Positions 51,670-60,505 of a stretch of DNA of 64,000 nt are shown piece after piece. The DNA lies in contig NZ_JBNATX010000004.1 of NCBI RefSeq assembly GCF_049701115.1, positions 1 through 64,000 of the forward strand, read 5' to 3'. A model generated the notes under the pieces. The model was not told where the DNA came from. It saw only the letters and a program-made list of their open reading frames with translations, and made no database searches. Every line of letters starts with the position of its first letter. The first letter of the stretch is position 1. The translations under genes were made by a program, and so were the position numbers. The stretch comes from Thermoanaerobacter sp049701115 (GTDB lineage Bacteria; Bacillota; Thermoanaerobacteria; Thermoanaerobacterales; Thermoanaerobacteraceae).

Positions 51670-52812
51670 TTACTTTCTTCTTGCCTCACGAGAAATAGGT
51701 TTATAGGGAATTCCTTTTATTCTTGCTCTTACATATTCTCCTGAAAGACTCAATTGGTTTACAGCCCATGCTTTACCATCACCAGGATTTAAATCGGTAG
51801 TAGGCAGAAAAGCTGCTGATACTTCATTTTTATTAGCTAATGACCAGTTTACCCAGCTTATATTATTGGCATTTAAAAATTCAAGCCATTCATCAGCCTC
51901 ATTCAAATATGGTCCCCCATCTCCACTTGCTTCACTAGTACCCCATTCTGTAACAAATACTGCGAGCCCATTTTGTACTGCTTTTTCTATATTTTTAGCA
52001 ATATATCCTTTTCCACCGTTTTCCCATACACGTGCAGTCCCAGCATAAAAATGAGCACTGTACATTATATTTTTATCATCTATGGGGTTATCTAATGCTA
52101 AATCAGGTCTAATACTCCATTGGGGAGTGCCAACAATTATTATATTTTCATTTCCCATCTCTCTTAACATTTTTATAATTGGCTCTGCATAGTTTTTAAC
52201 TTTTTTCCATCCCTCAACATCATTTGTCACTCCTGGAGAGGTTGGATTGGGCTCATTTGCTAATTCATAAATTATATGAAGTTCATTTGGATATTTCTCA
52301 GCTATTTCCTTGAAGAAATCTTTTGCGCCACTGTATATGTCTGCATTTGGATCTCCGGGATTCAAAACATGCCAGTCAACTATTACATACATATCATTTT
52401 TAATGGCTAAATCTATTCCTTCTATAACCTTATCTTTAACACGAGGATTCGTAGCATAACCACCTTCACCAATGTACATAGCAAGCCTTATTACATTTGA
52501 TTTCCAATCATTTGATAAAGCCTTGAAGGCATTATCATTTATTATCTGAGGAAACCACTGCAATCCGTGTGTACTCATTCCTCTTAACTGTATTGGATTG
52601 CCATACTGGTCCCCCAATATTTTCCTTCCATCTTTTTCTATAATCTTAAGCCTGCCCGCTACTGAAGGTTTTTTTACTAAAGCATTCCCGATTAAATGCG
52701 GAAATTTTCCTCTCTCATAACAGCTAAAAGTTAAAGAAGTATCTTTTAAAATTAAATACATGATTATAATGATTATCACAAGCACACCAGTAGAAGCATA
52801 CCATTTATTCAT
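51670..52812 (-). CDS. Membrane-anchored GH5 endoglucanase-like enzyme
   Basis: A 380-residue secreted glycoside hydrolase. Residues 9-22 form an uncleaved-looking signal anchor, then a linker of about 40 residues and a GH5 barrel. Acid/base Glu187 is in ELANEPNP, nucleophile Glu289 in FVTEWGTSE; the LRGMSTHGLQW start is typical of GH5 subfamily 2 cellulases. It likely cuts cellulose-like or glucomannan chains outside the cell to supply the importer upstream. A terminator separates it from the GH1 gene, so it may be expressed separately; I see no clear promoter. Confidence 0.88.
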   Translation of the reverse strand: MNKWYASTGVLVIIIIIMYLILKDTSLTFSCYERGKFPHLIGNALVKKPSVAGRLKIIEKDGRKILGDQYGNPIQLRGMSTHGLQWFPQIINDNAFKALSNDWKSNVIRLAMYIGEGGYATNPRVKDKVIEGIDLAIKNDMYVIVDWHVLNPGDPNADIYSGAKDFFKEIAEKYPNELHIIYELANEPNPTSPGVTNDVEGWKKVKNYAEPIIKMLREMGNENIIIVGTPQWSIRPDLALDNPIDDKNIMYSAHFYAGTARVWENGGKGYIAKNIEKAVQNGLAVFVTEWGTSEASGDGGPYLNEADEWLEFLNANNISWVNWSLANKNEVSAAFLPTTDLNPGDGKAWAVNQLSLSGEYVRARIKGIPYKPISREARRK

Positions 52813-52855
52813 AGTCTCATCTCACCCCATTTAAGGGTATTTGCTTAGAAATAAA

Positions 52856-52882
52856 GAGGCAGAACAATTTATACCCTGCCTC
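52856..52882 (-). terminator. Terminator after the GH1 gene
   Basis: Minus-strand stem GAGGCAG/CTGCCTC with a 13-base loop followed by TTTATTT, directly after the GH1 stop codon. It separates the main glycan operon from the GH5 gene. Confidence 0.7.
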
Positions 52883-52895
52883 ATAGATGCTGTAT

Positions 52896-54245
52896 TCATT
52901 CGATTGCACCTTTTTCTATTACCCCTTTGTACCAAAATGCACTATCTTTTAATATTCTCTTTTGTGTTTCATAATCCACATAAACTATTCCAAATCTCTT
53001 TGAATATCCATGTGCCCATTCAAAATTATCTAACAAAGACCATACAAAGTATCCTTTTAAATTACCGCCTTCTTCTATGAACCTCGCTATTGCCTTTAGA
53101 TGTTCTTTTATGTATTCTATTCTTTCATAATCATGCACTCGTCCATCCTCTGTTAATTCATCTTTAAATGCTGCTCCATTCTCTGTTATATATATGGGCA
53201 GTTTCGCATATTCCCTATCTAGCCTTTTCAGAAGGTCGTACAAAGACTCTGGGCTTATCTCCCATCCCATCTCCGTCCTCTTACCTGGACCCGGTACATT
53301 TTCTGCTTTTAGCATGGAATCTTCGTTGTATTTTACAATACTTCTTGTATAATAATTGACTCCAAGAAAATCTATCGGAACACTTATAGTCTCTAAATCT
53401 CCTTCTTTTATAAAGTCAAATTCTCCAATTATTTTACTATATAATTCCATCATATCTTCTGGATAATTTCCTTTGAATATTGGATCTAAAAACCATCTGT
53501 TAGCAAATCCGTCAGCATATTGGGCAGCTAATTTGTCTTCTTCTTTTTCACTTGCAGGATATGCGGGTGTCAGATTTAACGTTATACCTATTTGCGCCCC
53601 TTTCAGATTCATGTCCCTAAATACTTTTACGGCCTCTCCGTGAGAAAGCAATATATGATGAGCTGCTATCAAGGCCTCTCTCCAATCCTTATGGCCTGGT
53701 GCATGCTCCCCTATCCCATAGCTTAATATTGATGAACACCAAGGCTCGTTATGGGTTATCCATAAAGGTATTACATCCCCTAATTCCTCAAAAAGCTTTG
53801 ATGCATATTCTACATACCATTTCACACTCTCTCTATTTAGCCATCCTCCCTTCTTTTCATACGCCCATTGAGGCAAATCCCAGTGATAAATTGTCGCTAC
53901 CGGCATTATATCTCTTTTTAAAAGCTCATCTACCAGTCGCTTGTAAAAATCCATCCCTTTTGGATTATACTTTCCCTCTTCAGGGAAAATTCTTGGCCAT
54001 GCTATGGAAAATCTATAGGCTTTAACTCCTATTTCTTTCATTATCTCTACGTCTTCTTTATATCTGTGGTAATGATCACAAGCTACATCTCCTGTATGAC
54101 CTTGATATGTTTTCCCTTCTGTCTTGGAAAATGTATCCCATATAGAAGGAGTTCTTCCATCTTCATTTACTGCTCCTTCTATTTGGTATGATGACGTAGC
54201 TACTCCCCAAGTAAAATCTTTTGGAAATTTTACCAATTCTATCAC
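52896..54245 (-). CDS. bglA: Beta-glucosidase, GH1
   Basis: Cytoplasmic retaining beta-glycosidase (449 residues) that splits cellobiose and related oligosaccharides. Acid/base Glu167 in ITHNEPW and nucleophile Glu355 in IYITENGAAF; the substrate-binding signature FTWGVATSSYQIEGAVNEDGR is divided around residue 20, and the C-terminus has LLDNFEWAHGYSKRFG. No phospho-sugar signature is apparent, in agreement with an ABC importer rather than PTS supply. Follows the GH2 gene by about 30 bases. Confidence 0.93.
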   Translation of the reverse strand: MIELVKFPKDFTWGVATSSYQIEGAVNEDGRTPSIWDTFSKTEGKTYQGHTGDVACDHYHRYKEDVEIMKEIGVKAYRFSIAWPRIFPEEGKYNPKGMDFYKRLVDELLKRDIMPVATIYHWDLPQWAYEKKGGWLNRESVKWYVEYASKLFEELGDVIPLWITHNEPWCSSILSYGIGEHAPGHKDWREALIAAHHILLSHGEAVKVFRDMNLKGAQIGITLNLTPAYPASEKEEDKLAAQYADGFANRWFLDPIFKGNYPEDMMELYSKIIGEFDFIKEGDLETISVPIDFLGVNYYTRSIVKYNEDSMLKAENVPGPGKRTEMGWEISPESLYDLLKRLDREYAKLPIYITENGAAFKDELTEDGRVHDYERIEYIKEHLKAIARFIEEGGNLKGYFVWSLLDNFEWAHGYSKRFGIVYVDYETQKRILKDSAFWYKGVIEKGAIE

Positions 54246-54276
54246 TCCTATTCTTTAATGATTTTTGGTACAATTT

Positions 54277-56748
54277 TTATATATTTGCTATTAACTGAGT
54301 AATGTCAAAAATTTTAATTTCTTTTAACTTACCTGAATAATTTACCTCATATTTTTTATTTGGCATCATATTTAAACAATTATCTGATAACTCCATATCA
54401 TTCTCCGTTTCTATAAATACTCCAAAAGCAGGAACATCTGTTTTTAAAATTATTTTATTCTCCCCTACTTCATAATCGATCTTTGGCTTTGCTAAATCCA
54501 GATCTCTGAATTTGCCAAATACTTTATAATTCTCATAAACCGCATCATCAGTGATTATTTCTACATACACAACGCTATTTAATAACTCCCTGTTCTTCTC
54601 CACCGGCAGCGTACACCCTGGGATCGCTATAGGCATTTCTTTTACTCTATATCCAATATTCAAATCTTCAAAACTGTAATGGGCTATTTTTGTAACATCA
54701 TTTGCTATTAATCTAGCTTTTAGCCGTTTTTCTGCAACTTTTTCACCATTTAATTTAAAAACTTTTACAACAACTTCTACCTCTTTATCATACGGCAAAT
54801 CACTTACTCCATAAGCTGTTACACCATCACCTTCTTCTTCTATATAGGGTAAAATCTCTGCATAAAATCTTTTTGAATAATAGTACAATGCCTTTTTTCT
54901 CTTGTAATAATCCACTGCAGACCAGCTTGCGACAGGCCAACAGTCATTAAACTGCCAGTACAATGTCCCTGATGTCTTAAATTTTCTTAACCTCCAATGC
55001 TCAACTCCTGTCTTTATAGCCTCTGCTTGATTGAATTGACTCAAATAGACAAAGCTCTTAAGGTCCTTCGGAAATCCCAATCGCCCTACCATAAATCTTA
55101 TCAGTCTTTCCATTCCCTCGACCATTTTATTGTGAGAAATCATGACTGGGCTTAATATCTTTCTATCTTCTGGCGCTGTATAAGATAAAACTGTCTTCCA
55201 GTCAGGCATTGCCTGAAAACCAAATTCACTAAGAAATCTGCCCCTATCTTTCTTATACTCATCATAGTCTACCCAGCCACTCCACACATTCCACTGATGC
55301 CTATCTCCTTCAGTTTCACTATTTGGGTCTTCTCCTCCATAAGGACTCGATACCCAATAAGGCCTTGACGGGTCCAATTTTGCGCACACTTTAGGTAATA
55401 TTTCTTTATAAATATAATTGCCCAGATATTTTGGGTCTCCCTTATTCCACCATGAATGAAATCCCCAATTATTTTCATTATTCCCACACCACAATACAAT
55501 GGAAGGATGATTTCTAAGACTTAATATGACTTTCTCTGCTTCTTCTTCTGCCAATTTTTGAAACCATTCAAATTGGTCAGGGTACTGGGCACAGGCATAC
55601 ATAAAGTCTTGCCATACCATTATGCCCATCTCATCGCATGCTTCGTAAAATGCCCTATCTTCGTATATCCCTCCTCCCCATATTCTCAGCATGTTCATAT
55701 TTGCCTCTTTTGCAAGTCTTATATATTCGTAATAACCTTCTTTGCTAAGCCTTGGCAATAAATTATCAGCTGGTATCCAGTTGGCTCCCTTTGCAAAGAC
55801 TCTTACACCGTTTATTTCAAAAATGAAGCTTTCCCCCTCTTCATCTTTTTCCCTTATCAATCTAATCGTCCTTATTCCACTTCTAAAGCTTTTTTCATCT
55901 ATTATTTCTGCATCTTTTAAAAGCCTTATTTTTATTTCATAAAGATGCTGGTCCCCCAAACCATTGGGATACCATAATTTAGGATTGTCTACTTTTATCC
56001 TAAGGCTTATTCTGTCCTTTTCAACTTTAGTTCTTGTCTTGATAATAGATATATCTTTTTCAATTAGCTCTATTTCCGCCTCAAAATCACCAGGTACATA
56101 TCTTTCAATATCTGCACTTACTACAACATAAGCCTTATCATTTTCAATTTTTTCCGTATAAAAATATGGATTCTTAATTTCTGCGTGTTTTACTAATCTT
56201 ATATATACACCTCTCCAAAGACCTACCTGTACAATTCTTGGCCCCCAGTCCCATCCAAATGAATACTGGGCTTTCCTCACATAAGGCCTTCCACTGTCTC
56301 CCGACCATTCCAGTTTGACAGGACTTACCTTTTCCATCAACTTTACAGTTTCTGTTATAGATTTGAAGTAAACCTCTAAAATATTTATCCCTTCTCTTAT
56401 TATGCCCTTTATGTCAAATTCATAAGGTATGAACATGTTTTGCGTTTTACCGAGATACACGTCGTTTAAGTATACATCTGCAAAAGTATCCACTCCTTCA
56501 AACACCAACTTCACTGCGTCATACTCATTTATATGCTCTGTGTTTAATGTAAATTCTTGTTTGTAAACCCATTCTTTGTCTTCTAACTTGTGAAACTCTA
56601 TTTCATTCATTCTATAATAAGGGTCATTTAGTTTCCCTAATTTCATTAAATCCAGCTGAACACATCCTGGAACTTGCCCTTCATACCATACATCCATTCC
56701 AATCTCCTTAAAATGCCACTTCCCATTCAGTAAAATTCTCTTCTCCAT
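54277..56748 (-). CDS. Beta-mannosidase, GH2
   Basis: An 823-residue cytoplasmic exo-enzyme removing mannose from the non-reducing ends of beta-mannosides. N-terminal sugar-binding beta-sandwich (LNGKWHFKEIGMDVWYEGQV), immunoglobulin-like domain, then the barrel with acid/base Glu425 in LWCGNNENN and nucleophile Glu508 in FLSEFGFQAMP; the RIWGGGIYEDRAFYEACDE motif is typical of beta-mannosidases rather than beta-galactosidases. Start ATG 56748 follows AAGGTGAT; the longer frame overlaps the ATPase gene. Confidence 0.9.
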   Translation of the reverse strand: MEKRILLNGKWHFKEIGMDVWYEGQVPGCVQLDLMKLGKLNDPYYRMNEIEFHKLEDKEWVYKQEFTLNTEHINEYDAVKLVFEGVDTFADVYLNDVYLGKTQNMFIPYEFDIKGIIREGINILEVYFKSITETVKLMEKVSPVKLEWSGDSGRPYVRKAQYSFGWDWGPRIVQVGLWRGVYIRLVKHAEIKNPYFYTEKIENDKAYVVVSADIERYVPGDFEAEIELIEKDISIIKTRTKVEKDRISLRIKVDNPKLWYPNGLGDQHLYEIKIRLLKDAEIIDEKSFRSGIRTIRLIREKDEEGESFIFEINGVRVFAKGANWIPADNLLPRLSKEGYYEYIRLAKEANMNMLRIWGGGIYEDRAFYEACDEMGIMVWQDFMYACAQYPDQFEWFQKLAEEEAEKVILSLRNHPSIVLWCGNNENNWGFHSWWNKGDPKYLGNYIYKEILPKVCAKLDPSRPYWVSSPYGGEDPNSETEGDRHQWNVWSGWVDYDEYKKDRGRFLSEFGFQAMPDWKTVLSYTAPEDRKILSPVMISHNKMVEGMERLIRFMVGRLGFPKDLKSFVYLSQFNQAEAIKTGVEHWRLRKFKTSGTLYWQFNDCWPVASWSAVDYYKRKKALYYYSKRFYAEILPYIEEEGDGVTAYGVSDLPYDKEVEVVVKVFKLNGEKVAEKRLKARLIANDVTKIAHYSFEDLNIGYRVKEMPIAIPGCTLPVEKNRELLNSVVYVEIITDDAVYENYKVFGKFRDLDLAKPKIDYEVGENKIILKTDVPAFGVFIETENDMELSDNCLNMMPNKKYEVNYSGKLKEIKIFDITQLIANI

Positions 56749-56762
56749 AAAAATCACCTTTT

Positions 56763-57701
56763 TTACATTTTTACACAAGCTACATAATGGTCTTCTTCCA
56801 CTAACTTAAGCTTCGGCTTTACGCAATTTAAATCTGCCAACGGACATCTATCTATATACTTGCATAACCCTTCTTTCCAGGCTGCACGAGACTTATCAAA
56901 ATCCTCAACGCTTATCCTGTCCTCTTCCCATTTCCTATCTAATTGCGGTATAGAATCTAAAAGCATTCTAGTATAAGGATGCATTGGATTGGAAAACACT
57001 TTTTCTATAGACCCTGATTCTACAACAGAGCCTTTGTACAAAACTACTATCTTATCGCTTATATAATAAGCCTGTGAAAGGTCGTGGGTAATAAAGAGTA
57101 TAGAAGCGCCTATCTCCTTCAAGCTCAGCAAAGCCTCCAATACATCTACTCGGGTTGAAGCATCCAACATACTTGTAATTTCATCGGCAATCAGTACATC
57201 GACATCCATGAGCAAGGCCCTTGCTATTAACAACCTCTGGAGCTGTCCTCCGCTTAATTGGTGAATGTATTTATTTAAAACATCTCCTACATTAAGCCCC
57301 ACCCTTTTTAATACCTCTTCTACTCTCCCTTCCCATTCAGAGGAAGAAACTTCTTTTTTAAATGACTGCTTTATTAGCTTAAAAATTCTGTCTACTTTGA
57401 ATATGGGGTTAAAGGAAGAGTAGGGGTCTTGAAAAATGCCCTGTACTTTTGAATAAAACTCTTTATTGTTCTTTATTTTATAGATGTCCTTATCATTTAG
57501 AAGGATTTGACCGCCACTGGGTTTTAATAGCTTTAATATCATCTTGCCAATTGTAGATTTACCACTTCCACTCTCTCCTACCAAAGCTAAAATTTCGCTT
57601 TTTTTTATTTCAAAATCTACTCCATCTACTGCCACTATTGTGTTTTTAGAAAATATCCCTCCTGAAGTAAATACCTTTGTGAGATTTTCTACCCTAATCA
57701 T
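56763..57701 (-). CDS. Oligosaccharide ABC importer ATPase (OppF-like)
   Basis: 312 residues: Walker A GESGSGKST, signature LSGGQLQRLLIARAL, and a C-terminal Opp-type extension with Cys residues (CKYIDRCPLADLNC) that in homologues holds an iron-sulfur or zinc site. Works as a heterodimer with the ATPase upstream. ATG 57701 overlaps the preceding stop (ATGA). Confidence 0.88.
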   Translation of the reverse strand: MIRVENLTKVFTSGGIFSKNTIVAVDGVDFEIKKSEILALVGESGSGKSTIGKMILKLLKPSGGQILLNDKDIYKIKNNKEFYSKVQGIFQDPYSSFNPIFKVDRIFKLIKQSFKKEVSSSEWEGRVEEVLKRVGLNVGDVLNKYIHQLSGGQLQRLLIARALLMDVDVLIADEITSMLDASTRVDVLEALLSLKEIGASILFITHDLSQAYYISDKIVVLYKGSVVESGSIEKVFSNPMHPYTRMLLDSIPQLDRKWEEDRISVEDFDKSRAAWKEGLCKYIDRCPLADLNCVKPKLKLVEEDHYVACVKM

Positions 57702-58660
57702 CTTCCCTTCACCTTCCAACAAGCAACGTATCTCCCTGGTTCAACTTCCACAAGTGGCGGTTCATTTAAACACTCGTCACTGGCAAAAGGACACCTATCT
57801 TTAAATCTGCAACCTTCCGGTGGGTTTATAAGATTAGGGGGATGACCAGGAATTCCCTCTAACTTTTGATGTGTATGTCTAATCCCCGCATTTGGCAAAG
57901 ATTTAATTAAAGCCTTTGTATACGGATGGAGAGGATTTTTCATTATCTCTTCCGTAGGACCAATCTCCACTACTTTACCTGCGTACATTATAACTATCCT
58001 GTCCGCTATTTGATACAAAACCGCTATGTCGTGAGTAATAAAAACTATAGAATTTACAATCTTTTCATCCCTAAATTCTTTAAACATGAGAGAAACTGCT
58101 TTCTGTGAAGAAACATCCAGCGCAGAAGTGACTTCATCTGCTATCAAAAGGTCTGGATTTAACAAAGTAGATATTACTAAAACTAACCTTTGCTTCATTC
58201 CACCTGATAGCTCAAAAGGGTACATATTAAGTACATCTTTAGATAATTTAACCATTCTAAGCCTTTCATGTAGCCTTCCTTCTATCTCCTCGTATTTTAC
58301 CCTATGCTGACCAACCAAATCTTTTATTATTCCCCCTATTTTACGAGTTGGGTTTAAAGCATCCATAGCATACTGGGGTATAAGAGAAATTTTTTTATAG
58401 CGATATTTTCTCATCTCAACAGTATTGTCAACCGGTAATCTCTCGCCATTTAGTCTAACCTCACCAGAGACGTATTTCATTGGTGGCTTTAAAAGGATCA
58501 AGGAATTCCCCAGGGTCGACTTGCCACATCCTGATTCACCAGCTATCCCCAGTATTTCTCTGTCATTTATCGTAAAAGTCACGTCATCTAATGCTTTAGC
58601 GTCTCCACGCAAAGTTTTATAATATATTTTCAAACCCTTTATCTCTACCAAATTGGTCAC
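57698..58660 (-). CDS. Oligosaccharide ABC importer ATPase (OppD-like)
   Basis: 320 residues with Walker A GESGCGKS at 41-48, signature LSGGMKQRLVL and Walker B LLIADEVTSALD, and the Cys-containing C-terminal Opp extension (CRFKDRCPFASDEC). Sequence alone says dipeptide-type; the neighbours indicate beta-linked oligosaccharides. Overlaps the permease gene by four bases. Confidence 0.88.
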   Translation of the reverse strand: MTNLVEIKGLKIYYKTLRGDAKALDDVTFTINDREILGIAGESGCGKSTLGNSLILLKPPMKYVSGEVRLNGERLPVDNTVEMRKYRYKKISLIPQYAMDALNPTRKIGGIIKDLVGQHRVKYEEIEGRLHERLRMVKLSKDVLNMYPFELSGGMKQRLVLVISTLLNPDLLIADEVTSALDVSSQKAVSLMFKEFRDEKIVNSIVFITHDIAVLYQIADRIVIMYAGKVVEIGPTEEIMKNPLHPYTKALIKSLPNAGIRHTHQKLEGIPGHPPNLINPPEGCRFKDRCPFASDECLNEPPLVEVEPGRYVACWKVKGR

Positions 58661-59499
58661 TCCTCCCTAAGCCTTGGATTGAATATCTCATCAAGGCCTA
58701 TATTGAGAAAGTACAGCGAACTTACTATCATCGTTATTGCCAACCCCGGAGGAATAAACCACCACCATATTCCCAATTGAATCGCATTCCACAGCACGGA
58801 GTACTGTAGCATCAGTCCAAGAGAAATTCCTCTTGTAGGTCCCAAACCTATAAAATCCAATCCCACTGCTGCAAGTATCGCACCTGCAAATTGAAGAATA
58901 AATACCATCACTACATAGGACATCATATTTGGTGCTATTTCTTCTAAAACTATTTTTAAAGATGGTAAAGCCGTTATCTTCGCCAGATTCACGAATTCCC
59001 TTGACTTCAAAGAAAGAGTTTGAGCTCGCACAGCCCTTGCAGTCCAAGGCCAAGCCGTCAAACCTATTATCACACTTTGAATTCCTATCCCTCTGTAAGG
59101 GAGATAAGCAGCAATTATTATGAGAAGAGCTAAAGTTGGAATCACTATCAAGATATTTGTAAGCATCATCAAAATCTCATCTATCCAGCCGCCTCTATAC
59201 CCTGCTATAAAACCGATTAAAAGCCCTATTATAGTAGCTAATCCTCCTCCAAACAGCCCAATAAAAAATGTGGACCTTAACCCATATACAAACTGAGTAA
59301 AAACATCTTGACCAAAGGTGGTCGTCCCCAGCCAGTTATCTTTATTAGGAGGCAAATTGCTCATACTCACATATTCAAGAGGATCTTTATAGTGAGAAAG
59401 GTAGGGACCAATTGTAGCCAATATCAAGAAAAAAAGCAGTATACTAAGACCTATTTTAAATTTCGTATTTTTAAATGCAAAATACATAAACTCTTTCAT
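58657..59499 (-). CDS. Oligosaccharide ABC importer permease (OppC-like)
   Basis: 280-residue permease with a single N-terminal helix, a periplasmic-side segment (LPPNKDNWLGTTTFGQDVFTQFVYG, typical of OppC/DppC) and five further helices with the coupling loop VRAQTLSLKSREFVNLAKITALP. Overlaps the preceding permease by four bases. Confidence 0.9.
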   Translation of the reverse strand: MKEFMYFAFKNTKFKIGLSILLFFLILATIGPYLSHYKDPLEYVSMSNLPPNKDNWLGTTTFGQDVFTQFVYGLRSTFFIGLFGGGLATIIGLLIGFIAGYRGGWIDEILMMLTNILIVIPTLALLIIIAAYLPYRGIGIQSVIIGLTAWPWTARAVRAQTLSLKSREFVNLAKITALPSLKIVLEEIAPNMMSYVVMVFILQFAGAILAAVGLDFIGLGPTRGISLGLMLQYSVLWNAIQLGIWWWFIPPGLAITMIVSSLYFLNIGLDEIFNPRLREE

Positions 59500-60488
59500 A
59501 CATTTTCTCCTCCAAGTCCTAGTCTAATCCTTGGATCAACTATCATATAAAGTATGTCTACTAGAAAGTTAGCAAGTAATACCCCAATGATTATGAATAA
59601 AAACACTCCTTGGACCAAAAAATAATCCTGGTTTAATATTCCTTGCAACAATATATATCCCATTCCTGGATAAGCAAAAACTACCTCTGTCGCTATGGAA
59701 CCTGCGACAATTGTACCCAATTGAAGAGCCAAACCAGTAATCTGTGGAAGTATAGCATTTTTAAAAGCATATCTCCTTATAAGCCCTTCTGAGGCTCCTA
59801 AAGCCTCTAAATACCTTGAATAATTCGCTTCAAGCTCATATATTATCAAGTTTCTCATGCCTATTGCCCAACCGCCAATTTGCACAATAAATAAAGACAA
59901 GAAAGGTAATATCCAGTGCTTCAAGAAGTCTGCTACAAACTGCCACGACCAATTAGGTCTCATGCTAAAACTGTAAGCACCTGCAATTGGAAAAATCCCT
60001 AATAGGACGCCAAAAGCCCACGCTAAAAGTATTCCAAGCCACATATATGGAATTGAAGTGATAATATAAAATACAGGTAACATACTGGAATCAAGGCTCC
60101 TGTGCCTTGCTGCTGCAGCCCCTATATAGTTCCCCACTATCCAGCTCAAAAGAATAGAGGGCAGCAAAACTACAAGTGTATAAGGTATGGCCTGAGCGAT
60201 AACTGACAAAACAGGTTTGGGATATAGATATATGCTTATACCCAAATCACCTTTAAATATAGCCATCCAGAAATTCAGATACTGTTTCCACAAAGGCAAA
60301 TCCAATCCAAAAGCTTTAATCAAATATCCATACATTACTTTTGCCGACTGTGGCAACCCCGAAAATCTTGATACTAATACAAGAATGGGGTCCCCAGGCA
60401 TAAACCTGGGGATCAGCCAGTCGATTGTCACTGCAAAAAAGAAAGTCAAAATGTAGATGTACAATTTCTTAATCAAATACCGTAACAT
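59496..60488 (-). CDS. Oligosaccharide ABC importer permease (OppB-like)
   Basis: 330-residue permease with six helices, a long loop after the first helix (PRFMPGDPILVLVSRFSG, as in OppB/DppB) and the coupling loop LIIYELEANYSRYLEALGASEG. Follows the binding-protein gene by 17 bases. Confidence 0.9.
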   Translation of the reverse strand: MLRYLIKKLYIYILTFFFAVTIDWLIPRFMPGDPILVLVSRFSGLPQSAKVMYGYLIKAFGLDLPLWKQYLNFWMAIFKGDLGISIYLYPKPVLSVIAQAIPYTLVVLLPSILLSWIVGNYIGAAAARHRSLDSSMLPVFYIITSIPYMWLGILLAWAFGVLLGIFPIAGAYSFSMRPNWSWQFVADFLKHWILPFLSLFIVQIGGWAIGMRNLIIYELEANYSRYLEALGASEGLIRRYAFKNAILPQITGLALQLGTIVAGSIATEVVFAYPGMGYILLQGILNQDYFLVQGVFLFIIIGVLLANFLVDILYMIVDPRIRLGLGGENV

Positions 60489-60505
60489 CTATATACCCCC
60501 ATTTA